A DNA stretch of 64,000 bases from Spironucleus salmonicida (taxonomy: Eukaryota; Fornicata; Diplomonadida; Hexamitidae): NCBI GenBank assembly GCA_000497125.2, contig CM035317.1:398001-462000 (forward strand). The letters run 5' to 3'. Position numbers and translations under genes: made by a program. This document shows positions 37,777 to 49,123 of the stretch, piece by piece. The notes under the pieces were generated by a model. That model saw nothing but the letters and a program-made list of their open reading frames with translations. It did not search any database and had not been told where the DNA came from. Position 1 is the first letter of the stretch; every line of letters begins with the position of its first letter.

Positions 37777-38067
37777 TTTATAATTTAATGAACCAAGTAT
37801 ATAGAATATATAAATATAATTTAAAATAATTAATTGTTATCTTCATTTTATTAACCTTATAAACCTAATGATAAGAGTTAATTACCAAGTAACAGTGCCT
37901 CATGAGTATTTTCAGGTCGACAATTTTAACAGTAGAAAAGTAAACTAGACTTAATTTGTCAATATTAATAAAGTTATTTATGAAAGCGAAATTATACTAA
38001 CAGTTTTGGCTGATATGCAAAACTAAACAAATCTTAGGTACAAATTTGGTAAATTTAAATATTTTTT

Positions 38068-38217
38068 TCACTTTTCAACTTCTTTGCTTACCTCAATTAA
38101 ATAATTACCAATGAATTCAATGGCATCGGCAGGTTTTCTGCAGATAGCCTCAGCTAAAGCATTTGAAAGTTATTCGGCTACAGCTGTGTTCAGATAAGAA
38201 ATAGTTTGAGTATCCAT
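38068..38217 (-). CDS. Dpy-30 motif protein, 49 aa
   Basis: ATG 38217 (CGCAAAATGGA) to TGA 38068-38070. Nearly the whole protein is a Dpy-30 motif, the small helical dimerisation fold: YLNTAVAEQLSNALAEAI, then RKPADAIEFIGNYLIE with the conserved KP.D...F...YL. One TAA encodes Gln. Dpy-30 domains occur in histone methyltransferase complexes and on flagellar radial-spoke/AKAP assemblies. Next to a RIIa protein, in a window that also has RSPH1, the axonemal role is more likely, but a nuclear one cannot be excluded. At 49 residues it falls below common gene-calling cut-offs. Confidence 0.78.
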
Positions 38218-38514
38218 TTTGCGGAGAATTAATTTGAAACGGAAGCAAGACTCTTATATTTTAATATAATATTATAATTACTGTTTAAAATCACTAATTT
38301 TTTAATTAACTTATTTATATCAAAAATTTCATTATTCTATAATCTTTAATGTAATTTTGTTATAAATGATTATAAGTATATTTTAATAGTAACATTGATA
38401 GTATTTTATTTTTGTTTAATAAGATAATAAGGATTTATATAAATATCTATTTTTATGTAGTATAAAATTAAATCATTAATATATGATTATTAATCTACCC
38501 ACTTCTCAATCCAG

Positions 38515-39522
38515 ATGTCTACTAAAGGTCCTTGGACGTCTTTAGAGCTGTCTCTTAAAACACAACTAGAGTAACTCTAAAAACATGCAGTAAACGAAGA
38601 ATGCGCTGATTGCACTTCAAAAGGTCCGAGATGGGCTGTTTTCAATCACGGTATATTCGTCTGTATTAAATGTTCTGGATAACACAGAAACTTAGGAAGA
38701 GCTATTTCAAAGGTAAAATCTATAAATATGGATAGGTGGATTTAAGATTAATTTGATTAGATGATTGGTAACGAATTGGCAAATAAAATACATATGTGTA
38801 ATGCGCCACCTGAAATCCAAAAACCGAAGGAAAATGAAGATCATAAGCGTGTTAAATTTATAGAATAAAAATATATGAAGAATTATTGGAGAGCTAATGC
38901 CGAATAAGAAAGCTAAATTAGATAAGGCTTAGTCGTTGTTGCTCAACATCAGGTATAATAATAGCCTTAGCAAATATAATAGCAGCCGCAATAATAATAC
39001 TAATAACAATAATAATAATTTTAGCCTTAAGTTCAACCATAGCCTAATATGAATTAACTTATTTAACAAAATCATACTTAATAAGTTCAGCCTCCTCATA
39101 TGTTCTCCCAGTAACCTATGTAACAAATACAATAGTACAATAAACCTTAATTTTAGTAATAATTATAGCAACCAATACCCTAATAACCATAATATCAGGC
39201 ACCGCAACAATAATAGGTTTAATACTAACAACCTATTGTTCCATAATAGCAAGTTATCTAAAATTAAACGTTCACGTAACCTCAGCAAGAGATATAGCTT
39301 ACCCCATCACCTTAGGTGCCACAAGTAGAGGATCTGCTTGATATGTTCGAGATAAAAACCACAGAACACCTTCCCCACCAACAGCCGATTATAACCACCT
39401 AGGAAACACCCCAAAAGCCATAGTTCCACGTCCCCCAGATCAGAAAACCGACTGTGCAGCAGTCGTCAAAGCCGAAGCAGTCCGCAAACCAAAACGCGAA
39501 GCAATCACATTTGGACTGGTGA
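38515..39522 (+). CDS. ArfGAP with a long polyglutamine region, 335 aa
   Basis: ATG 38515 to TGA 39520-39522, open only with TAR as Gln. Residues about 15-125 are an ArfGAP zinc-finger domain: Cys30, Cys33, Cys50 and Cys53 (CX2CX16CX2C), with CSGQHRNLGR carrying the catalytic Arg58. ArfGAPs stimulate GTP hydrolysis on Arf GTPases in vesicle traffic. Residues about 145-270 are Gln-rich with Pro, Tyr and Asn, and most Gln codons are TAA or TAG. A possible clathrin-box-like motif (VEDLLDMF) follows. The C-terminus is Gln/Lys/Pro-rich and ends SHLDW. The HAD gene starts about 40 bp downstream on the same strand. Confidence 0.88.
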
Positions 39523-39564
39523 TTTTTTAACAGCTTTATTTTGTATTATATGATATCCATAGAA

Positions 39565-40233
39565 ATGGACTTCCTGAAAAGTGCTGATTTCTTCGTTTTC
39601 GACTTCGATGGCACGCTCTTCGACACCGTCGGCAAGGCATCCCAAATCGACCGCGAGCTATTGCACATGCACGGGGTCCCTGATTTCGACCGTAAGGCGG
39701 TCGAGGAGGAGATCAACGGCTTGAGCTGCGCGGCCTACATGGCCTATCTGCGCGCAAAGTTCACGCTCGCCGCGGACGTGCCGACGCTCCAAGCGGACCT
39801 CTTCGCGATCGTGGCCCGGGTGTACCCCGCCTGCTCGTTCGTCCGCGGCGCGCTGCCGCTGCTCGCGCTGCTCAAGGCGCGCGGGAAAAAGGTCGGAATC
39901 GCGACCGCCGCGGGGCGCGAAATGCTGGAAATCGTCTTCCAGCACTTCCCGCAGTTCGCGCGCCTCGTGGACTGCCTGGTCACGTGCGAGGAGGCTGGCG
40001 CCTCGAAGCCGGACCCCGCGGTGTACCTGCGCTGTCTGGAGGGCCTGGGAGGGCAGGTTTCGCGCGCGGTCGTCTTCGAGGACACCGTCGCGGGGCTCCG
40101 CGGGGCGCGCGCGAGCGGGATGTTTGTCGTGGGGGTCATTTCTGATAGCGCGAACTCCGCGGCGAAGGCGGCGCTGAGCGACTGTTCTGGGACTGATTTG
40201 GAGTGGGTTTGCGAGTTTATGGGGTGCGAGTGA
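39565..40233 (+). CDS. HAD-superfamily hydrolase (phosphoglycolate phosphatase/beta-PGM-like), 222 aa
   Basis: All four HAD motifs are present: motif I DFDGT with Asp13 and Asp15 (nucleophile and acid/base), motif II IATAAGR, motif III GASKPDP with the conserved Lys, and motif IV VVFEDTVAGLRGA. The helical cap between motifs I and II makes this subfamily I, as in phosphoglycolate phosphatases, beta-phosphoglucomutases and small sugar-phosphate phosphatases. The exact substrate cannot be read from sequence. I chose ATG 39565 for its A-rich context and position just before motif I; ATG 39550 would add five residues. The frame ends at TGA 40231-40233. Very GC-rich, with no TAR codons. Confidence 0.85.
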   Translation: MDFLKSADFFVFDFDGTLFDTVGKASQIDRELLHMHGVPDFDRKAVEEEINGLSCAAYMAYLRAKFTLAADVPTLQADLFAIVARVYPACSFVRGALPLLALLKARGKKVGIATAAGREMLEIVFQHFPQFARLVDCLVTCEEAGASKPDPAVYLRCLEGLGGQVSRAVVFEDTVAGLRGARASGMFVVGVISDSANSAAKAALSDCSGTDLEWVCEFMGCE

Positions 40234-40439
40234 GTGCATTTTGAGGGCTTTGGGGTGAAAATTCGTGCGGTAATGTGATTTGTGGGGAATAAGCAGTGGA
40301 ATAGAGTAGTGCGGGGCAGTTTGTGGGCTAGATTGAGGGTTGCCGGGACTGCGATATTGAGAGGTATAGGTCGTTGTGAGTGTTTGGGCAATTTAAGAGT
40401 GCGTTCTGGCGGTAAAATTTAAAATTAGGAGTGCAAGTG

Positions 40440-40872
40440 CGGTGGAATGACGATGAAGTCTTGTAGGATGTGCGAAAAAGAGAAATGCGTTTAGTGCGCA
40501 GTTGGAAATAGCGTGCGTGGGGTGCTTGCGTCAGCTGTGCAGGACTGGTAGAGGGCGAAAAGTGTGATTGCGGGGCCAAATAAATTAGCTGAGCAACTGC
40601 GGCTAAGAAAATTTATGCTGAGCATGGCATGATGGTCATGTGCTGAAAAAGGAGAATATAGTAGTTGTGCTGGCAATCCCCGGCTCTGCGTGGAAAAAAT
40701 TTCGTCAAATACGATTATTTGCATCGTCATGGGAATCTTAGGTGGGATAGCTTTAATATTCGGGGATGAGGTATTTGTAATCGTCGCTAGGAAACGGAGA
40801 TTCCATGTTAATCGCGATTATGGTGCAAACATTTTAGGCCAGAGCAAGGACTCGAGCGGCTAGTTATTTTGA
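40440..40872 (+). pseudogene. CRMP relic inside the left arm
   Basis: Cys pairs appear in one frame (KCGGMTMKSCRMCEKEKCVQC). A later frame gives CAEKGEYSSCAGNPRLC, a hydrophobic stretch (TIICIVMGILGGIALIFGD) and a basic end VARKRRFHVN, with TGA at 40870-40872. Order and content are those of a CRMP C-terminus, but frames are broken between the parts. The same relic is in the right arm, so decay preceded the duplication. Confidence 0.5.
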
Positions 40873-41381
40873 GTGGCATTTTACCTATTTTAAATGCTAT
40901 TGGCGTTAAAGCTTTTGAGGTAGATATCGGATGGTATTATATAGGAGAGGTTAAGGAAAATGCTTTACTGAGAGTTTAAGTAAAACTTTCACAACCTTCA
41001 TGTATTCTAGTCGCGAGAGTTATAAGCATTATCTTGTGATTGTCATTAGCCATTGTACTGAAAAATGATTAGTTTCAGAGGATGTTAGTAGGTGACTACT
41101 GGGTTGTATAATTGTAAATGCTGCTGCTAAATTAATACTTTTAACTTCAATTTTTGGCCCATTCTCATAAACGGATGTGAGTATGACCATTGTGCAGTAA
41201 GTTTCCATAAACAGTCAGATACATATAATGTGATAAATATCTTAATTTTAGGATATGGCTTATACGAGGATTGGGCTAGATGCGCTTTATTATAATATAC
41301 AGGACGCATATAGTAAATGCTGCATACAAGCTATAATCATAATATGGAAATTGCGTACCTTGACGTAATTAATAAATAAGT

Positions 41382-41487
41382 TAGCACGACTAGGAATCGA
41401 ACCCAGGTCTCTTAATAACTATCTGTCATATGAATGGTCACATTGAAATGTTAAATTGCAAGAATGCTCCCACTGCACCATCGTACT
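41382..41487 (-). tRNA. tRNA-like gene, about 106 nt, left-arm copy
   Basis: The acceptor stem AGTACGA pairs with TCGTGCT (one G-U), discriminator A. The D arm contains TGGTGCAGTGGG, an exact A-box match. The T arm is CTGGG TTCGATT CCTAG, and GGTTCGATTCC matches the B box exactly. Between the D and T arms there are about 30 nt more than in a standard tRNA, so either an intron sits in the anticodon loop or this is a degenerate tRNA. A short CTTG/TAAG stem can close the anticodon arm, but I cannot assign the anticodon. One base differs from the right-arm copy. Confidence 0.6.
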
Positions 41488-42442
41488 GATGTGGTATTTC
41501 CGCAACTATATAATATTTCCTTATTAGCCTAGAACGTACTTAGCTCTATATGAAAATTATGCAGAAAGTATCATGCTTCATAAATTACTTAAACTAGCCA
41601 TAGACACCTATTCCTTGCATAAGGAGATCGCCATACACAAAAGCTGATTACGCTGGATCTAGGCATTTCCCTAAAAGTGTTTACTTTGCTAAATACAATT
41701 ATAATATGTATTGATACTTTTCTAAAATACGAACATGGAAACCTGTAGATGATTTATTTCATATCGAGGGTAGTTTGATTTAATATTTGGTTATATTAAC
41801 AACAAATTACCACTAAGACGCTACTGGACCGTATTTCGCCTAAGTGGTGAATCTATTTATATAAATACTACTAGTTACCGTAAATCACTAAACTAGTCTT
41901 GATAACAAACTACTACTTACTGTTTGCATAAATTTTTAAGAAGTGATATTAATTTAGCTACGAAATTATTGGTATAGCGTCTACTGTTAATAAGTTCGAA
42001 TTAAATTAACTTATTATTTAACTTAACTTTAGGCACTCTTACTTAAAATATTTTGAATATTTTTACTTAAGCTATCTAGAATGGTTAATTTATAGGAAAT
42101 AAGCGATTAATAGGTGTAAAATAATAAAGCTAGGTATTAAAATAATATTATTATTGTTAACTGTCTTTCAATAAATAGTGTATTAAATTAAAGCTTCCAC
42201 AGTAAAAATTTATATCAAAATTTGCTTAAAACTATAACATTTGATGTAAACTTATACGTCATAACAATTACAGAATGCTTACTGATGTAAAAGTAGATTA
42301 CGTGGTTCCTATTATCTAAAGTTTCACTTTACTCTGTTCTGATAAACATACTTGCCTATTAGCATTTAAGATAAAATAAACCATTGATAGTGAGCAAAAT
42401 AGTGAATAAATATAGCATTTCACAAAATAAATATTAAACCTC

Positions 42443-45400
42443 TCACTTTGCCATACTGTGCTGGAAGCTGTATTTCTTAGGGCGCTTGGCGTAAAATATG
42501 GACACGCCGGCTATTATGCCTACCGCGGCCACCGCAGCTACCACCATACCGGTTATGTTCGCTATGAACAGCGACTCATTGCGCTATTCTTCTATCGGGA
42601 CGCAGGTGTGTTCGACCATTTCAAACCCCTCGGCGCAGGAGTCACATTAATTTGCCGTGCTCAACTTCCACTCCGGAGTGCAGGCGAAGCATTTCGTGCC
42701 GCTGCAGTTTGCGCAGTTTAACATGCCGGCGCAGTTGCACGACTTCCCGCCGTTGCAAGGCTCGCAGGACTGGGAGGCACCGCACATTTCACCTACCAAG
42801 CAGTTATCGTCCGTCTTGCACATCACCTTGCAGACCTGATCGACCAGTACGTATCCGGTAAAGCAGCCTGCGCACTTGTTCCCGTCGCAGCTCGTGCAGG
42901 TGTCGAACTGGTTCCCCTCGCAGTTGCAGAAATAGCCTGTGGATACATGCTCGCACAGAGAGCAGGAAGGTGGCAAAATACAAGCATGCCCGGTGAGGCA
43001 GAAGGACGAGTCCTGGGTGTTCTCGCAGACCCCTGTGAAGCCTGGAGGGCTCACCATGCACTGCTTGTTGATCATCACCGACCCCGCCATGCAGGTGGCG
43101 CAGCCCTTGTTGTCCGCGGTGCAGGTGGCGCAGTTCTACGCGCTGCCGCAGTTGCACTGGTTTTGGACCGCAGGGCATTCTTTCGTATCATTGGGGCCGC
43201 TGCAGTAGTGCCCCGCCGGAACATTGATGCTGCAAATCGGCACCGAGCAGGAGTTCTGAGAGTCGGGCCCGTACCCCGGCAGGCAGCTGGAGCAGGTTCC
43301 GGCAGCACTGCACGCGACACAGTTTATCGAGTCGCCGCAGTTGCAGGCTTTGTCCTATTTTCCGCAGACGTTGCACTCGCTGGCAGTCTCGTCGCAGTAC
43401 TAGTTTACTGGGCAGTCAGAGGTGTCAAGGCAGCTGACTTTGGGTTGGCAGAAGCCGTTCACGAGCAGAAAGCCCTCCAGGCAGGTCTGGCAGCTGTCTT
43501 GGTACGCCGAGCAGGTCTGGCAGTTTTTGGCCTCCGAGCATTTGCATTCCTTAGCCGATGAGGTGGTGCAGAGCTCGCAGCTGGCTTCTGCATCATTAGA
43601 AGGACAGAAGAAGCCGTTGAAGCAGGAGTTTGCTGGCCCGCATTTGTTAGGCTTGCACTCGCCCTTGAGGAGGTCCAGCCCAGCAATGCAGAGCTTGCAC
43701 AGCTTATCTTCGCAGAAAATGCAGTTTTCGCGCATGGTTCCGTCGCAGTTGCACGACTTCCCACTCGTCAGCTGGTTGCAGGGAAGGCAGACCTCGCCGA
43801 ACTAGCCATTGCAGAAGAACGAGTTGTTGCACCTCGAAGACTTGTTATCTTGGTCGCATATATTTTTAGTTTCATTGGTGATTTTAGCGCATTACAAAGT
43901 GGAAGGATTGAATACATGGCCGCTCGTGCACGTCTGGCAAGTGTTGGATAGAATTCCGCAGGTTTTACAGTTATCTGCCGTTCCGCAGTTGCACGCTGCG
44001 TCTACCGCAATTGAGCATGGCTCGCACTTTGCGTTTGCTGCCGAGTCAGGCGGACAGTGGTGTTGGGGAAGGCATTTGGTCGCCGAAAGATCATCCCCGC
44101 AGTTATTTTCGGCGCAGGCCCCATGTAGCAGCTCAAACCCGGTAAGGCAGCTCGTGCAGCTTCCACTGCTGCATTTGTTACAGTTCTTGATGTCGTCCCC
44201 GCTGCAGTGGCAGGATTCGTGTATCTTGATCTATCCACAGCTGACGCAAATTGCTCCAAAACTATCATTACAGTAAAAGTCGTCATTACACAATGTTGAT
44301 TTACCATTCGAATCGCATATATTTCCCTTCAGACTACATTAATTCTTCGCATCTAATTCGTATCCGGCAATGCATGAACCACAGGAGTTACTGGCGCTAC
44401 CGCAGGTTTGGCAGAAGTTGGCCCCGCATTAGCAGGCGTTAGATGATGATTATGTGCATAGCTAGCAGTTAACCGTGCCGCTGCTCCCATCAGGGCAGTA
44501 ATTTCCCAATGCACAGGTGCTTGAGGGCCCACCAGAATTGCAGGTGTTTGTGACGCAGATGTTGTTGTACGGAAAGTAGCCGTCAATGCAGGCCTCGCAG
44601 CCACTATTCTCCGAATTACATTACTTACAGTTTTGGAACAACGCGCTTCCGCATTTGCAGACCTTTTTTATGGTCATGGTATCACAAGATACGCATGCGT
44701 CTCCGAATTTGCCGTCGCAGAACTTTCCCGTCGTGCAAAGCGTGGAGCCGTGGGCGAAGTCGCAGATATCGCCCTTCAAAACGCATTGTTTGTTACTAGA
44801 TTACAAATCATAGCCAGAGAAGCAGGACCCGCAAGTATTAGCTATAGAACCACACGTTTAACAGCTGGGGAGAAGCCCGCACTTGCATTCCTGCTGCTAA
44901 TCATGACATTTCTTACAAACCTCGGTTCCCGATGCCGCGCTGTTCGGACAGTAGTACCCGTCAATGCAGTTTTGCGTGTTTTTGGGCTCTCCGCACATAT
45001 TGGGTACGCAAACCCCCTCGATAGCCAGATATTTATCAATGCAAACTTCGCATTAGGTCCCGTTGCATTTCTTGCAGTTTTCTTGGAGCGTCAAGTCGCA
45101 ATTGCAAAACTGGCCCTCTGCAATACTCGCGCATTCCTAACAATCATCTCCAGGATCTCCATTGCACATAAACCCTACAGTACATGTAAAGGACTCCTTT
45201 AAGGGGCTGCAAACGTTCGACTTCGCCACGCAGCGCCTTTCTTTGTTGAAATCGAAGCCGGGAAGACAGGTTTTGCACGTCTTGGCATTAAGATCGCACG
45301 TCTCGCAGTTTTACAGGTAAAAGCACTAGCACGGTACCGTTTAACCAACCTCGCAGGCCTCACAAGCCGCCATTCCCTGCGTCCACGCCGGGCAGGCATA

Positions 45401-46405
45401 ATTATTCAAGCACAAGCTCGTCTCGTTCGTACAATAGTTAGCTATGCAGTTGGTCCCAGTGCTAATTCGTGACATGAAAAATCCGTATCCGCATTCATCA
45501 CATTCTGCGTTTTTGCACCTAATGCAATTATAGAGCTTTCGATGTGGGTTGCAGTTACATCCTTCGCTGAGATACATCGTATCGCAAGATCGGCAAACCA
45601 GACCGCTTTCGTCGCAGTAGAACCCTTTTGTGCAGTTTGAACTCGTGGGGTTGTTTGGGTTACCGCCTGAAATACAAGTCTTTGGGTCCTAGCAACTTTT
45701 ATATTCCTAGTTGAAAACCGTTCCAAAGGTCAAACCTTGGGCACAGGTCCTGCAGCCAACTCCGCCAACGTCGCATACCTTACATCCATCTATTGTATCA
45801 TAATCCTCACAATAGCATCGAACACCTGGGTCCGTACTCGTAGAACAGCTGTTACATTTACCGCCGCTACAATGATATCCTACGTCACAGTTATTGCTGA
45901 CCTAGCAAGATTTTTAAATGATCGTACGTTCGCATTTCCCATTTACCAAGATTAATCCCACAATGCACTTTGAGCAGAAGTCGACATCACAGCTCTGGCA
46001 TCCTGCTATGGCTTTACCGACGCAGTTACAGATTCCTTAAATGTTTATTCCGCCGCACTTTTGGCATTTGGCACCAGACTATTGGGGACAGAAGTACTCG
46101 TGCGGGCAGACTGCCGAATCGTTGTTGCAGTTATCTTGGGAGAGAATACAACGGTTGTTAGACAGAGTATAACCAGTTATGCACTTGGAGCACTAGATTC
46201 CGGTACACTCAGCACAGTTTTCTCGTAGGTTGTCTGCACAGTTGCACTTCTTTCCAGGGAGCATGTTAACGTGACATTTTTTACACATCACGTCGTCTTT
46301 ATAGTTAGGAAGAGGACAATATGAGTTAGTAGCACAGTCGAGTGAGTGGAGTTGCAGATCGAGGTTTCTAGAGCAGTTTCCATAATAATTCTATGGTTCT
46401 GGCAT
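42443..46405 (-). CDS. Giant cysteine-rich membrane protein (CRMP), 1320 aa, left copy
   Basis: ATG 46405 (TATAAAATGCC) to TGA 42443-42445 with TAA/TAG as Gln throughout; no TGA inside. It begins MPEPQNYYGNCSRNLDLQLH without a signal peptide. About 1240 residues of Cys-rich modules follow, many as CxCxxxxxxCxxC followed by an aromatic Gly turn (CNCDGTMRENCIFC, CKCSEAKNCQTC). Near the end are IEEQRNESLFI, a TM helix (ANIAGMVVAAVAAVGIIAG) and the basic tail YAKRPKKYSFQHSMGK. Residues from about 316 onward lie in the inverted-repeat arm and are almost identical to the gene at 55100-59059; earlier residues are homologous but diverged. Likely a surface coat protein. The many short frames across it are shadows or fragments. 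Confidence 0.9.
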
Positions 46406-49123
46406 TTTATAATAAATAGAGTTATATGATAATTATAATTTCAGAGACTTTTGAAATATGAATAGAAATGGGTTTTTAATGGATTCATCTGCTAATAATT
46501 TTATATTTTGATTGTATTGTGATTTTTTCCCAACAAAATTATTAATATTGCTTTAAAGTAGTTAATATTCCTATTATTTTTAGAAAATTAATTTAGTATA
46601 GTGTGTCATGTCAAAATTTAGTCAATTGAAGATAAAATGGATTTAAATTTTGAATAAACTAACTATTTCATTAATATAATAATGTTATATTTGAAAAATT
46701 TAACGTAATATATAAATTTTATATAAAAAAGATGTTTATATAAAAATAAAATACTTATATTTTTTAAAGAAATATTCTCAAATATATTTTATATTATTCA
46801 TTAAAAATAATGAATGATAGTTTCCTTTCACGTAAATTTTAATAATTATTTCGTATTATGATAAATATATTGATTTCTCTTTTTATCTCGAATTTGTTAA
46901 CAATAAGAAAAAAATTATATGTCCATACTTAACTATATTATTAGAATGGGTATATGCAATTTACAGTATACTTATTATTATTTAATATATAAACTTAATC
47001 ATTATTAAGCATTATTCGCTTTAAAATTGATAAAATATTGTTGCTATCTTATTTGCATCATCTAGAGCAGTATGATCTTACATTGTCGAATAATCATATA
47101 TCATAATATTAAAAAATAGTAGAAATAAGAGTTGATAAGTAGATTAAACTTATCATAACACTTTTCAGACTTAAAATTTCATCAAAATAAGTATACTATG
47201 TATTTACATATTAATATTATTTCTCCTTATTTCTTTTAATAAGGACGATGAACGTATTCACGGTAACTAAGGTTTAAGAAAATATATTTTAATAAATAAT
47301 AATATAATACATATAAATTATATTTATATCTTTATATGTATTGTTCACTCATATTAACTATTGATTATAATACTTAAGTATACTGAATTAAAAAAAGTGC
47401 TGATAAAATTCAGCGTAATATTAATATTCCTAATAATAGTAAATAATAAAGCATTGGAAATATAAAATAACATATTAAATTATTGAATAGTTAGGGTTTT
47501 GTAAAATAAAAGTGATTTTAATCTTAGTCTCAAAGATAACAAAACCTGATATCTTATTTCTACTCATTTATTAAAAAGTTTATTAATTATTGAATCTGAT
47601 TCCAAGGTACATGACCAAGGATAATCCTGCTTACGTAAATAACTAATTTATGTTAAGGAAACCGTATGTTTGCTCTATAGACAATTGTAGAATAACTTGG
47701 ACCTAAAGTAGACAGGTATTTATGAACTAAACATAAATATCCCCAGATGGTAACTACAGACACCTATTGGTTAAAAGATTAAAGAGATAACCTATAACAT
47801 TATGCTATTATAACATATTTTACAAACCATATCTAGTTAGTGGTATAACTACGAGTACCGGCAACTACTAATTAATTTATTCTTTGAATGAGTACATTAA
47901 AACCTTTATTTTGAGGTGATTATATATATATATATATATATAATATTGAGTACGCTCCGTATTGATCGGATATGCTTAGTAAATATTCCCATAATTATAA
48001 TTCTGTATATAAAACTACTGTATAAGAATAAATAGACCTTCAGAAGCTCATGTAAATAAAAGTTCCGGTATCATTGGTCCTGTTATCTGTGGTATCATCA
48101 ATATCCGAACGCCATGCTTCTAAATAAATACATTCTTCTATATATTATATTCTTTAGCTGGATAATGCAAAATATATATCGCTTAATAATTCGTTAATTT
48201 TAAAATAAAATGATTGGACCATTTACCGCTATTTTCAACCTACATAAGATTGTAAAATCTCAATGCATCTCTTTTAAAAATATGTATTCTTTGTATTTCG
48301 TTGCATTTTAACACTACTTTTAAACATTATAAGGCCTCAATTAATACCAATTTTTATTTCATATAGCTTAAGGTTGAAAAAGAGTTCTCACACAACAAAT
48401 ATCACATTGGACATTATACTATTATGACATGCTATCAATACCGGCTTAATACGCGGTATATTTATTTTGAATGCCTCGCCAAGAAGGAGTCACCGATATT
48501 TAACTATTTTACATTTATTTATTATTTCTGTATATACCATATAATAATGAAATAATCAAAAAAATTTAATAAAATTAATAACAAAAAATATAATCATAAC
48601 TAACTTTATTACATCAGAAAAACGTTTAAATTAACCTTGAATATATATTTATTGAAGCATAGCAATAATAATATTCAAATTAACTTCTGCCAACAGGCAA
48701 ATTGACAATAACAAAACAAGGATATAATTTAGACAAATAATCTTAGCAATTTTATTTGATTCAACACTTACCAGAATAAGTTCCTATGAAATTAAATATA
48801 TTTCCATCTGATATTATCTTATTATTATTAAATATAGTAAATTTTACCATAAATAAATGTTATATCCTAAAATTCTACTACTAGTTAGATAAGAATATAT
48901 TTAAGCCTAAAATAATTTATTCGTATATAATAACTATCTAAAGTAATTGAAATAATAATATGAATGATTATCATTATTTTCTCTAATATTAAATTAAAGC
49001 TACGCTCATTATGAGTTTTCAAATTAATCATTTTTTATACAATCAAACTCATATTCTACTTTTATAGTTGTTGTAAAATTTTAGTACGATTAATATATCA
49101 AATATACAATAGTATCATTCGCC
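46406..49123. other. AT-rich desert
   Basis: No intact gene. On the minus strand near 47030-47090 a frame reads DHTALDDANKIATIFYQF, which resembles the last motif (H...LDDA..IA.I) of DEDDh exonucleases such as ERI1. No upstream motif survives, so it is at best a relic. A (TA)11 microsatellite lies at 47921-47942. Confidence 0.4.
47921..47942. repeat. (TA)11 microsatellite
   Basis: Eleven uninterrupted TA units in the desert between the left CRMP gene and the EGF-repeat gene. Confidence 0.9.

Larger units (their letters stand above)
40238..45463. repeat. Large inverted repeat, left arm (about 5.2 kb)
   Basis: The reverse complement matches 56039-61262 almost base for base: positions pair so that left plus right is 101500 near the outer end and 101502 near the inner end, so arm lengths differ by only about 2 bp. 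I saw only scattered substitutions. The outer edge lies about 5 bp after the HAD stop codon. The inner edge falls inside the CRMP gene, at the codons for ISTGTN. Besides the CRMP 3' portion, tRNA-like gene and CRMP relic listed separately, the arm holds only AT-rich sequence (40873-41381 and 41488-42442). Confidence 0.93.

Noticed and set aside
39541-40233. HAD gene as a recent bacterial transfer because of high GC
   Set aside because: The AGC kinase, Rpt2 and parts of other clearly eukaryotic genes are equally GC-rich, so GC alone does not mark transfer.
42458-45955. Many long open frames opposite the giant CRMP genes, such as Ala/Arg/Val-rich ones
   Set aside because: They are antisense or off-frame shadows of Cys-rich coding sequence; the true frame is continuous in the TAR-as-Gln code.
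47350-48048. Long minus-strand TGA-free stretch in the desert
   Set aside because: It reads through the TA microsatellite as alternating Tyr/Ile and has no domain pattern.
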